Source of the DNA: Luteimonas abyssi
GTDB lineage: Bacteria; Pseudomonadota; Gammaproteobacteria; Xanthomonadales; Xanthomonadaceae
Assembly: GCF_001482195.1 (NCBI RefSeq)
Contig: NZ_KQ759763.1
Coordinates: forward strand, 3,695,559 to 3,759,558
Direction: 5' to 3'
Length of the DNA stretch: 64,000 bases
The position numbers and the translations under genes were made by a program. The notes beneath the pieces were generated by a model. The model made no database searches. It was not told where the DNA came from and saw nothing but the letters and a program-made list of their open reading frames with translations. Positions 39,418-47,220 of this stretch are shown here, piece after piece. How positions within the stretch are numbered: position 1 is the stretch's first letter; each line of letters opens with the position of its first letter.

Positions 39418-39679
39418 GGAATGCTCTCCTCGGGGGGTCAAGACGCCATTCTGCCGCGGATGGGCCCTGGCGACCCATGCCGCATGTCATGCCGGCCCGG
39501 GCGGCCGTCCATCCGCATTGCACCGGCGTTCCCGCCAGCGCGAAACGGTGTCGCGCGAGGCGCCCCTTCCCAAGCCCGCGAAGCCCGCGGTCGCTTCGAA
39601 CAGGTCAGGCGGTCGACTCGATTCCGCGCCGGCGCCGCGCGCCGGGCACGTCGCCCCGCGCGCGGTCTCCCAGCGGCCT

Positions 39680-40732
39680 TCAGTCCGTGGCCACCGTCTC
39701 CAGGATGCGCCGCCCGGCCTGTTCCAACTCCGCCTCGTCGCGCCGCGCACCGTCGGCCCCGGTGCCCTGCTCGGCCTCGGTCTCGGTCTCGGTCTCGCAA
39801 CGTGCCGCGAGCGGGCAGTGCAGCGACATGTAGTCGATCTCCAGATTCAGCCGTTCCAGCAGGAAATCCACGAATGCGCGGACCTTGGGCGATTGCACGT
39901 GGCCGCGCGGGAACACGGCGTTGAGCTGGTACTCGCCGCCCGTCCAGCCCGCCAGCACGCGCTTGACCAGGCCGTGTTCGACGGCCGGCTTGACCATGAC
40001 GTCGGCGGCCATGATCAGGCCTTCGCCGCACACCAGCGCGCCCTTGAGGGCAGCCGGATCGTTGGCCACCAGAACCGGATTGATCGGGAAGTCGCGCGCG
40101 CCGTTGCCGTCGTCGAGCGTCCACTGGTACTGGTTGCCGTGCCGGTTCTTGGTCATCGCCAGCACCCGGTGATGCTGCAGGTCGTCGGGATGCAGCGGTT
40201 CGCCATGGCGTTCGAGATACGCGGTGCCGGCGAACACCTGGATGCGCAGCGAGCCCAGCGGGCGCGCGATGAGGTTGGAGTCGGGCAACTTGCCGAAGCG
40301 CAGCGCGACGTCGATCTCGCCGCCGATCAGATCCAGCGATTCGTTGGCCAGCAGCATCTCCACCCGGACTTCCGGATGGCGGGCATGGAACTCGCCCAGC
40401 AGCGGCGCGATCTTGTCGATGCCGATCGAGTACGGCGCGGTGAAGCGCAGCCACCCACGCGGGCCGGCCTGCAACTGGCTGACCGCGCTTTCGGCCTCGG
40501 TGAGATCGCGCGAGATGCGCTGGCTGTGTTCGAAGTAGACGTTGCCGGCCTCGGTGAGGCCGAGCCGGCGGGTGGTGCGATGGAGCAACTGCGCGCCCAG
40601 GCGCGTTTCCAGTTCCTGGACCTTGCGGCTGACGGTGGTCTTGGGCAGCCGCAGCGCGCGCGCCGCGGCGATGAAGCTGCCGTGCTCGACCACTTTGACG
40701 AAGACGAGCGTGTCGTTCAGATCGTGGGCCAT
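39680..40732 (-). CDS. LysR-family transcriptional regulator of the divergent RND efflux operon
   Basis: A 350-residue LysR regulator with the N-terminal helix-turn-helix (residues about 12-50: GSFIAAARALRLPKTTVSRK) and a CrgA-type co-inducer domain. Its C-terminus is extended by about 50 residues with an acidic Glu-Thr repeat (TETETETEAEQ) coded by hexamer repeats. AGGAC about 7 nt before the ATG at 40732 supports the start. It is divergent from a small candidate ORF and an SDR-efflux operon, the arrangement seen for MexT and the MexEF-OprN system, so it is probably the activator of that operon. Identity with MexT is not claimed; only the layout matches. Confidence 0.9.
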   Translation of the reverse strand: MAHDLNDTLVFVKVVEHGSFIAAARALRLPKTTVSRKVQELETRLGAQLLHRTTRRLGLTEAGNVYFEHSQRISRDLTEAESAVSQLQAGPRGWLRFTAPYSIGIDKIAPLLGEFHARHPEVRVEMLLANESLDLIGGEIDVALRFGKLPDSNLIARPLGSLRIQVFAGTAYLERHGEPLHPDDLQHHRVLAMTKNRHGNQYQWTLDDGNGARDFPINPVLVANDPAALKGALVCGEGLIMAADVMVKPAVEHGLVKRVLAGWTGGEYQLNAVFPRGHVQSPKVRAFVDFLLERLNLEIDYMSLHCPLAARCETETETEAEQGTGADGARRDEAELEQAGRRILETVATD

Positions 40733-41099
40733 GGGGGTGTCCTGTGAAGGCGGCGAGAGATTGGACCGATGTGGGGACAATTATTCCCTTCATCCACGGC
40801 TAATCAAGTGCTGCGCTGCGGCGTAAGGTGGCCGCCATCGCTCACGAGGAGCCGATCATGCCGCGTCGCCCGATGCCCCGCACGAACGCCCGCCGCGCCC
40901 AGCGCGGGGCGTTCGTGCCCCTGGAGATTCCGCCCCTTTCCCAGCTCATTCAACGGCTTGGACGAGGACGTCGGGGCGTGGCCGACGACAGCGTGGGCAC
41001 GCGTCCCGCCCCCGCCGGGCGGTCCGTGCATGGCGTCCCGGGGCCGACCTGCGGCCGATTGGATCGGACCACGGGAGGGATAATCCCGGAGGAGGGACA
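40733..41099. other. Divergent region before the efflux operon (about 370 bp)
   Basis: It holds the promoters of the LysR gene and of the efflux operon. A less GC-rich patch near 40770-40810 is the likeliest promoter and operator area. A short candidate ORF with a good ribosome binding site (from 40858) and a long GC-rich hairpin (40880-40918) fill the remainder; both are listed separately. Confidence 0.5.
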
Positions 41100-41103
41100 A
41101 TGA
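40858..41103 (+). CDS. Candidate small leader ORF coupled to the efflux operon
   Basis: An 81-residue frame starting MPRRPMPRTNARRAQ, with no recognised domain and an Arg-rich composition. Two facts support translation. GAGGAG lies 6 nt before the ATG, and the stop codon overlaps the start of the next gene (ATGA at 41100-41103), as in coupled genes. Against it, the protein looks like background high-GC sequence and its codons show no strong bias. If real it may be a leader that couples translation with the hairpin at 40880-40918. It is a candidate only. Confidence 0.35.
   Translation: MPRRPMPRTNARRAQRGAFVPLEIPPLSQLIQRLGRGRRGVADDSVGTRPAPAGRSVHGVPGPTCGRLDRTTGGIIPEEGQ
40880..40918 (+). promoter_or_regulatory. 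Long GC-rich hairpin in the leader of the efflux operon
   Basis: GCACGAACGCCC (40880-40891) and GGGCGTTCGTGC (40907-40918) form a perfect 12-bp stem. Inside, CGCGC (40894-40898) and GCGCG (40902-40906) form a second stem around CCA, with a two-base bulge between the stems. It lies 22 nt after the candidate leader start and about 180 nt before the SDR gene. It could be an attenuator or a terminator without a T tract. Confidence 0.5.
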
Positions 41104-41900
41104 GTTCGGTTCTCGTTCTCGGGGCTGGCGGCCCGCTCGGCTTGGGCATCGTCGATGCCGCGCTGGAGAGCGGTCGGCCGGTGCTGGCGGTCGCCGAATC
41201 CGCCGACGCCGTCGAAGCGCTGCAGACGCGCGCGGGCGACGGTTGCCTGGACGTGTTCGAGACGGCGCTGGCCAACGAGGACAACGCCGCGGCGCTGGCA
41301 CGCCGTATCGATGCCGGCGGCCACCGCCTGGACGGGGTGGTGGCCGCCATCGGCGGGGAGAGCGCCTGCGGGCGCCTGCTCGACCAGCCGGCCGAGGTGC
41401 TCAGGCGCACGCTCGACGAGGAGCTGCTGCCGCACCTGGCCGCGGCGCGCCATCTGTTCCCGCTGCTCACCCGGCAACGGCGCAGCGGCTATGTGCTCGT
41501 GGGCGGGCCCGGTGCCGATTACCCCTGGGCCGGTTACGGCCATCGCTCCATCGCGGCCGCGGCCCTGCGCATGCTCGCGCGCGTGCTCCACGAGGAGGCG
41601 CGCCAGGCCGGGCTGCAGGTGCATCTGCTGTCGGTCCAGGCCTCCGAGCGTGGCCCGGGGCCGTGTTCGAGCCTGGACATGCCGTGGCCGCAGGCCCGCG
41701 CGGCGGGACGGCGCGCGCTGTCCCTGCTCGAGGCGCCACCAGCCACCGAACGCTGCGTGGTCGCATGGCCGCCGCCGAGGTCATTGACCTCGACCAAGGT
41801 CGAGGCCGCACGCTGCGCCCCCCTTCCGGTCGTCGACGCCAAGGACGTCGTCGACCGCCTGCTCGCGTCCCCCGTCTTTTCCAGGAATCCCACGTCATGA
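41100..41900 (+). CDS. SDR-like protein, first gene of the RND efflux operon
   Basis: A 266-residue SDR-like protein with an N-terminal Rossmann loop (VLVLGAGGPLGLGIVD), an acidic second strand and a LDGVVAAIGG segment in place of the usual NNAG. The Tyr-containing region is GYGHRSIAAAALRML, in which Lys of the YxxxK motif is missing or displaced. It may therefore be a non-catalytic or atypical SDR. GGAGGAGGGACA precedes the ATG directly. Its stop overlaps the start of the efflux adaptor gene (ATGA, 41897-41900), so it is tightly co-translated. The place of an SDR in front of mexE-type genes recalls mexS near mexEF-oprN, though MexS is a different reductase family. Confidence 0.75.
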   Translation: MSSVLVLGAGGPLGLGIVDAALESGRPVLAVAESADAVEALQTRAGDGCLDVFETALANEDNAAALARRIDAGGHRLDGVVAAIGGESACGRLLDQPAEVLRRTLDEELLPHLAAARHLFPLLTRQRRSGYVLVGGPGADYPWAGYGHRSIAAAALRMLARVLHEEARQAGLQVHLLSVQASERGPGPCSSLDMPWPQARAAGRRALSLLEAPPATERCVVAWPPPRSLTSTKVEAARCAPLPVVDAKDVVDRLLASPVFSRNPTS

Positions 41901-43087
41901 ACACCCCTCTGTCTTCCACGCCTAGAACCCTGTCGCGCCGCATCGCGCTGCCGGCCCTGACCGTCCTGGCCAGCCTCGTGCTGGCCGCCTGCAGCAGCCA
42001 GGCCCAGCCGGGCGAGATGCCGCCGCCGGAGGTGAGCGTCGCCCAGGTGCAGCCGCAGCGCGTCGTCGAATGGGACGAATACACCGGTCGCGTGGTGTCG
42101 CCGGAAACCGTCGAACTGCGCCCGCGCGTGAGCGGCTACGTCGATCGCGTCGCGTTCGAGGAAGGCGACGAGGTCGCCAAGGGCGACCTGCTGTTCGTGA
42201 TCGACCCGCGTCCGTACCGGGCGGCCCTGGCGCGTGCCGAGGCGCAGCTCGCGCAGGCGCGGAGTCAGGCCCAGCTGGCCACGTCGCAGAACCGGCGCGC
42301 CGAGGAACTGCTGGCGGTCAACGCGATCTCGCGTGAGGAGTTCGAATCCCGCGATGCCGGCGCCGCCCAGGCCGAGGCCGAGGTCAGTGCCGCCCAGGCG
42401 GCGGTGGCCACCGCGCGCCTGGACCTGCAGTTCACCGAAGTGCGTTCGCCGATCAACGGCCGCGCCGGGCGCGCGCTGGTCACCGCCGGCAACCTCGCCC
42501 AGGCCGACGCGACCGCGCTGACCACGGTGGTCTCGATCAATCCGGTGCACGTGTACTTCGAGACCGACGAGCAGCGCTTCCTGCACTACCAGGCGCTGGC
42601 CCGCAACGGCAGTCGCGAAAACGGCGGCAACGAGGTGCGCGTGGGGTTGTCCAACGACGACGGCTTCCCGCACACCGGCGTGGTCGACTTCATCGACAAC
42701 CGCATCGATCCGCGCACCGGCACCATCCGTGCCCGCGCGGTGGTGGACAACGCCGATCGCACGTTCACTCCCGGCCTGTTCGCCCGCCTGCAGCTGGCCG
42801 GTGGCGCCCGCGCCGAGGCGGTGCTGATCGACGACCGTGCGGTCATCACCGATCAGGACCGCAAGTTCGTCTACGTGCTGGGCGAGGGCGACACCGCGCA
42901 GCGCCGCGACATCGTCACCGGCCGCCGCGTGGATGGCCTGCGTCTGGTGGAGGACGGCCTGGCCGCCGGCGACCGGGTGATCGTGCACGGCGTGCAGAAG
43001 GTGTTCATGCCGGGCATGCCGGTGCGGCCGACCGAGATCGCCATGGGCGATCCGCCGCCGTCGCCGCAACTCGCCCAGGCCGAGTAA
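41897..43087 (+). CDS. RND efflux periplasmic adaptor (membrane fusion lipoprotein)
   Basis: A 396-residue adaptor (HlyD/AcrA/MexE family) with a lipoprotein signal (TVLASLVLAAC). Domain order is typical: membrane-proximal strand EVSVAQVQPQRVVEWDEYTG, lipoyl half LRPRVSGYVDRVAFEEGDEV, a helical hairpin (about residues 100-170), the second lipoyl half (TEVRSPINGRAGRALVTAGN), then beta-barrel and membrane-proximal domains ending near PTEIAMGDPPPSPQLAQAE. It links the inner-membrane pump to the outer-membrane channel. Its start overlaps the preceding SDR gene. The gap to the pump gene is 177 bp. The sequence is closest in appearance to the MexE/AdeF-type adaptors. Confidence 0.93.
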   Translation: MNTPLSSTPRTLSRRIALPALTVLASLVLAACSSQAQPGEMPPPEVSVAQVQPQRVVEWDEYTGRVVSPETVELRPRVSGYVDRVAFEEGDEVAKGDLLFVIDPRPYRAALARAEAQLAQARSQAQLATSQNRRAEELLAVNAISREEFESRDAGAAQAEAEVSAAQAAVATARLDLQFTEVRSPINGRAGRALVTAGNLAQADATALTTVVSINPVHVYFETDEQRFLHYQALARNGSRENGGNEVRVGLSNDDGFPHTGVVDFIDNRIDPRTGTIRARAVVDNADRTFTPGLFARLQLAGGARAEAVLIDDRAVITDQDRKFVYVLGEGDTAQRRDIVTGRRVDGLRLVEDGLAAGDRVIVHGVQKVFMPGMPVRPTEIAMGDPPPSPQLAQAE

Positions 43088-43264
43088 CCGATCCACGTCG
43101 CGCCCGCCAGGAGCGGGTGCGACGACGTGTTTTCCCCGCCCGGCCGCCTGCGCGGTCACGGCCGTCTTCCCCGGGGCGGTCTCCCTCTCCCGACGCGCTT
43201 CGTGCCGCCGGGCGGGACCTTTTCGCTCTCCATCGCGACGCGCGCGTCGCAGAAGGAACCTCCG

Positions 43265-46200
43265 ATGGACTTCTCAAAATTCTTCATCGACCGGCCGATC
43301 TTCGCCGCGGTGCTGTCGATCATCATCTTCGTGTCCGGCCTGATCGCGATGCCATCGCTGCCGATCAGCGAGTACCCCGAGGTGGTGCCGCCTTCGGTGG
43401 TGGTGCGCACCGTCTATCCCGGCGCCAATCCGCAGGTCATCGGCGAGACCGTCGCGACGCCGCTCGAAGAGGCCATCAACGGCGTCGAGGACATGATGTA
43501 CATGAAGTCGGTCAGCGGCTCCGACGGCGTGCTGCAGATGACCGTGACCTTCCGCCCGGGGACCGATCCCGACGAAGCCGCGGTCAAGGTGCAGAACCGG
43601 GTGGCGCAGGCCGAGGCCCGGTTGCCCGAGGACGTGCGACGGCAAGGCGTGACCGTGCAGAAGCAGTCGCCGACGTTCCTGATGGTGGTGCATCTGACCT
43701 CGCCCGGCGGCGAGTACGACACGCTGTACCTGCGCAACTACGCCCGCCTGCATGTACGCGACCAGATCGCCCGGATCACCGGCGTCGGCGAGGCGCAGAT
43801 CTTCGGTGGCGGCGACTATGCGATGCGCGCCTGGCTCGATCCCGACCGCATCGCGTCGATGGACATGACCGCGAGCGACGTCATCCGTGCGATGCGCGAA
43901 CAGAACGTGCAGGTCTCGGCCGGACAGCTCGGTGCCGAGCCCATTCCCGACAGCCAGTTCCTGACCCTCATCAACGCCCAGGGCCGGCTGCGCACGACCG
44001 ACGAGTTCGGCGACATCGTGCTCAAGACCGGCGACGACGGCGAGCTCGTACGCCTCTCCGACGTGGCCCGGCTGGAGCTCGGTGCCGGGGATTACACCTT
44101 GCGCGCCCAGCTCGACGGGCAGAACGCGGTGGGCATCGGCGTGTTCCAGGCGCCGGGCGCCAACGCGCTGCAGATCCGCGACGAAGTGATCGCGACGATG
44201 GATGGACTGTCGGCGCGGTTCCCGGAAGGCGTGCAGTACGAGGCCGTCTACGACACCACGATCTTCGTGCGCGACTCGATCGGCTCGGTGGTCACCACCC
44301 TGCTCGAGGCCGTGCTGCTGGTGGTGCTGGTGGTGATCGTGTTCCTGCAGACCTGGCGCGCCTCGATCATTCCGCTGCTGGCGGTGCCGGTGTCGATCGT
44401 CGGCACCTTCGCGGTGCTCAACCTGCTCGGCTTCTCCATCAATACGTTGACCTTGTTCGGCCTGGTCCTGGCGATCGGCATCGTGGTCGACGATGCGATC
44501 GTGGTGGTCGAGAACGTCGAGCGCCACATCGAGAACGGGGCGCAACCTCTGGAGGCCGCGCATCTGGCGATGAAGGAAGTGTCCGGGCCGATCATCGCGA
44601 TCACCACGGTGCTGTGCGCGGTGTTCATCCCGATGGCGTTCCTGGATGGCGTGACCGGCCAGTTCTACAAGCAGTTCGCCGTCGCCATCGCGATCTCGGT
44701 GGCGATCTCGGGCCTGAACTCGTTGACCCTCTCGCCCGCCCTCGCGGCGCGCCTGCTGAAGCCGCACGACGCGCCCAAGGATGCGTTGTCGCGAGGCATC
44801 GACCGGGTGTTCGGTCGTTTCTTCGCCGCATTCAACCGGTTCTTCGGCGCAAGTTCGGAGCGCTATCAGCGCACCATCGGCCGCGTGCTGGGTCGCCGCG
44901 GTGCGGCGTTCGTGGTGTACGCGATCCTGCTGGTCGCCACCGGCACCATGTTCAAGCTGGTCCCGCCCGGCTTCATCCCGGTGCAGGACAAGCTGTACCT
45001 GATCGCCGGCGTCAAGCTGCCCGAAGGTGCGTCGATCTCCCGGACCGACGAGATGCTGCGCAAGGTGACCGACCTCGCGTCCGAAACCGAGGGCGTGGCC
45101 CATGCGATCTCGTTCCCCGGTCTCAACGCGCTGCAGTTCACCAATACGCCGAACACCGGCCTGTCGTTCATCATCCTCGAACCGTCGTCGGCGCGTGCCC
45201 GCAGCGCCGAAGCCATCAATGCTGAGATCAACCAGAAGATCGCCGGGCTGCAGGAGGGCTTCGCGTTCTCGATGATGCCGCCGCCGATCCTGGGCCTGGG
45301 CAACGGTTCGGGCTATCAGCTGTTCATCGAGGATCGCGGCAACCACGGGTTCGGCGCGTTGCAGGATGCGGTGAACGCGCTGTCGGGCACCATCGCGCAA
45401 ACGCCGGGGCTGAGCTTCCCGATCACCAGCTATCAGGCCAACGTGCCGCAGCTCGACGCCGAGATCGACCGCGAGCGGGCGAAGGCGCAGGGCGTGCCGC
45501 TGACCGAGCTGTTCGACACCCTGCAGACCTATCTGGGCTCGACCTACGTCAACGACTTCACCCAGTTCGGCCGCACCTGGCAGGTGATCGCCCAGGCCGA
45601 CGGCCAGTTCCGCGGCGACGTCGAGGACATCGGCCGGTTGCGCACCCGCAACGAGGCCGGCGAGATGGTGCCGATCGCGTCGATGGTGAACGTGCGCGAG
45701 ACCTTCGGGCCGGATCCGGTGCTGCGCTACAACGCCTACCCGGCGGCCGATCTGGCCGGCGAGTCCGATCCGCGGGTGCTGTCGTCGACCCAGGCGATGC
45801 AGGCCGTGCAGGGCATCGCCGACCAGGTGCTGCCCGACGGGATGGAGCTGACCTGGACCGATCTGAGCTATCAGCAGTCCACCCAGGGCAATGCGGCCTA
45901 CATCGTGTTCCCGCTCGCGGCACTGCTGGCGTTCCTGGTGCTGGCGGCGCTGTACGAGAGCTGGTCGCTGCCGCTGGCGGTGATCCTGATCGTGCCCATG
46001 TGTCTGCTGTCGGCGATGTTCGGCGTGTGGATGACCGGCGGCGACAACAACGTCTTCGTGCAGGTCGGTCTGGTCGTACTGATGGGACTGGCGTGCAAGA
46101 ACGCGATCCTGATCGTCGAGTTCGCCCGCGAGCTCGAACAGCAGGGCCGCGGCATCGTCGACGCGGCGCTGGAAGCCTGCCGCCTGCGTCTGCGCCCGAT

Positions 46201-46438
46201 CATCATGACCTCGATCGCGTTCTGTGCCGGCGTAGTGCCGCTGATGCTGTCGTCCGGCGCGGGCAGCGAGGTGCGTGCGGTGACCGGTATCACCGTGTTC
46301 GCCGGCATGGTCGGCGTGACCCTGTTCGGCCTGTTCCTGACCCCGGTGTTCTACGTCGCCCTGCGCAAGCTGGTGACCCGCGGCGAGGCCCCTCACTCCG
46401 CCGTCGGCGAGGCCCCCCGACCCGCGACGCAGGCCTGA
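43265..46438 (+). CDS. RND multidrug efflux transporter (MexF/AcrB-like, HAE-1)
   Basis: A 1057-residue inner-membrane RND pump. The N-terminus MDFSKFFIDRPIFAAVLS is the standard start of HAE-1 family members. Proton relay residues are seen in helix 4 (GIVVDDAIVVVEN, the Asp pair) and in helix 10 (GLACKNAILIVEFA, the Lys). Two large periplasmic loops separate the halves, and the C-terminus is short. It expels drugs or other toxic compounds using the proton gradient and works with the adaptor and the outer-membrane factor of the same operon. AAGGAA about 7 nt before the ATG supports the start; the frame before it is not coding. It is most like MexF/AdeG-type pumps. Confidence 0.95.
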   Translation: MDFSKFFIDRPIFAAVLSIIIFVSGLIAMPSLPISEYPEVVPPSVVVRTVYPGANPQVIGETVATPLEEAINGVEDMMYMKSVSGSDGVLQMTVTFRPGTDPDEAAVKVQNRVAQAEARLPEDVRRQGVTVQKQSPTFLMVVHLTSPGGEYDTLYLRNYARLHVRDQIARITGVGEAQIFGGGDYAMRAWLDPDRIASMDMTASDVIRAMREQNVQVSAGQLGAEPIPDSQFLTLINAQGRLRTTDEFGDIVLKTGDDGELVRLSDVARLELGAGDYTLRAQLDGQNAVGIGVFQAPGANALQIRDEVIATMDGLSARFPEGVQYEAVYDTTIFVRDSIGSVVTTLLEAVLLVVLVVIVFLQTWRASIIPLLAVPVSIVGTFAVLNLLGFSINTLTLFGLVLAIGIVVDDAIVVVENVERHIENGAQPLEAAHLAMKEVSGPIIAITTVLCAVFIPMAFLDGVTGQFYKQFAVAIAISVAISGLNSLTLSPALAARLLKPHDAPKDALSRGIDRVFGRFFAAFNRFFGASSERYQRTIGRVLGRRGAAFVVYAILLVATGTMFKLVPPGFIPVQDKLYLIAGVKLPEGASISRTDEMLRKVTDLASETEGVAHAISFPGLNALQFTNTPNTGLSFIILEPSSARARSAEAINAEINQKIAGLQEGFAFSMMPPPILGLGNGSGYQLFIEDRGNHGFGALQDAVNALSGTIAQTPGLSFPITSYQANVPQLDAEIDRERAKAQGVPLTELFDTLQTYLGSTYVNDFTQFGRTWQVIAQADGQFRGDVEDIGRLRTRNEAGEMVPIASMVNVRETFGPDPVLRYNAYPAADLAGESDPRVLSSTQAMQAVQGIADQVLPDGMELTWTDLSYQQSTQGNAAYIVFPLAALLAFLVLAALYESWSLPLAVILIVPMCLLSAMFGVWMTGGDNNVFVQVGLVVLMGLACKNAILIVEFARELEQQGRGIVDAALEACRLRLRPIIMTSIAFCAGVVPLMLSSGAGSEVRAVTGITVFAGMVGVTLFGLFLTPVFYVALRKLVTRGEAPHSAVGEAPRPATQA

Positions 46439-46485
46439 GCCTGCGCCGCTCCTTCTCTCCTTTCCTCCCGCACAAGGACATCAGA

Positions 46486-47220
46486 ATGAACGCTTCTTCC
46501 CGCATCGCTTTGGTCACCGGCGCCACCCGCGGCATCGGCCTGCACACTGTGCGGCAGCTGGCCGAGGCCGGCGTGCACACCCTGTTGGCCGGTCGCGACC
46601 AGGGTCGCGCCGTCGAGGCCGCGCTGGCCCTGCAGGCCGACGGCTTGCCGGTGGAGTCCATCGCGCTGGACGTCACCGATGCCGACACGATCGCCGCCGC
46701 CGTCGCTCAGGTCGAAGCCCGCCACGGGCGGCTCGATATCCTGGTCAACAATGCCGGTATCGGGCTCGACGACCGGAGCCTGTCGCCGTCGCAACAGACG
46801 CTCGACACCTGGCGCAAGACCTTCGAGACCAACGTCTTCGGCCTGGTCGCGGTGACCCAGGCGTTCCTGCCGCTGCTGCGCAAGTCGGCGGCCGGCCGCA
46901 TCGTCAACGTGTCCAGCCTGCTCGGCTCGGTGGCCCTGCACACACAGCCCGGCTCGCCGATCTACGACATCAAGCTACCCGCCTACGATGTCTCCAAGAG
47001 CGCGGTGAACGCGTGGACGGTACATCTGGCCTACGAGCTGCGTGACACCGCTATCCGCGTCAACACCATCCACCCCGGTTACGTGAAGACCGACATGAAC
47101 GCTGGCGAGGGTGAGCTGGAGATCGCCGACGGCGCGAAAACCAGCGTGGCCCTGGCGCTGGCCGGCGACGACGCGCCGAACGGCAGTTTCCGCTACTTCG
47201 ACGAGGTGCTGCCATGGTGA
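46486..47220 (+). CDS. SDR embedded between efflux pump and outer-membrane factor genes
   Basis: A 244-residue classical SDR, predicted to be cytosolic. Motifs: ALVTGATRGIGLHTVRQLAE, NNAGIG, catalytic Ser in NVSSLLGS, Tyr/Lys in AYDVSKSAV, and HPGYVKTDMN. It resembles the carbonyl-reductase-like group (with a C-terminal FRYFDEVLPW). AAGGA precedes the ATG. Its 3' end overlaps the outer-membrane factor gene by 7 bp, so it is part of the efflux operon. It may modify the pumped compound or signal its presence, but that is inference; the second SDR in the operon supports a redox link. Confidence 0.92.
   Translation: MNASSRIALVTGATRGIGLHTVRQLAEAGVHTLLAGRDQGRAVEAALALQADGLPVESIALDVTDADTIAAAVAQVEARHGRLDILVNNAGIGLDDRSLSPSQQTLDTWRKTFETNVFGLVAVTQAFLPLLRKSAAGRIVNVSSLLGSVALHTQPGSPIYDIKLPAYDVSKSAVNAWTVHLAYELRDTAIRVNTIHPGYVKTDMNAGEGELEIADGAKTSVALALAGDDAPNGSFRYFDEVLPW

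Noticed and set aside
39770..39800. GGTCTC-type hexamer repeat in the LysR gene at 39680
   Set aside because: It is a short in-frame repeat coding for a Glu-Thr tail; too few units to claim phase variation.
43274..46396. A 1040-residue open frame antisense to the RND pump gene
   Set aside because: Composition (His/Gln/Arg-rich, no hydrophobic segments) is that of a shadow frame; the sense strand has full RND motifs.
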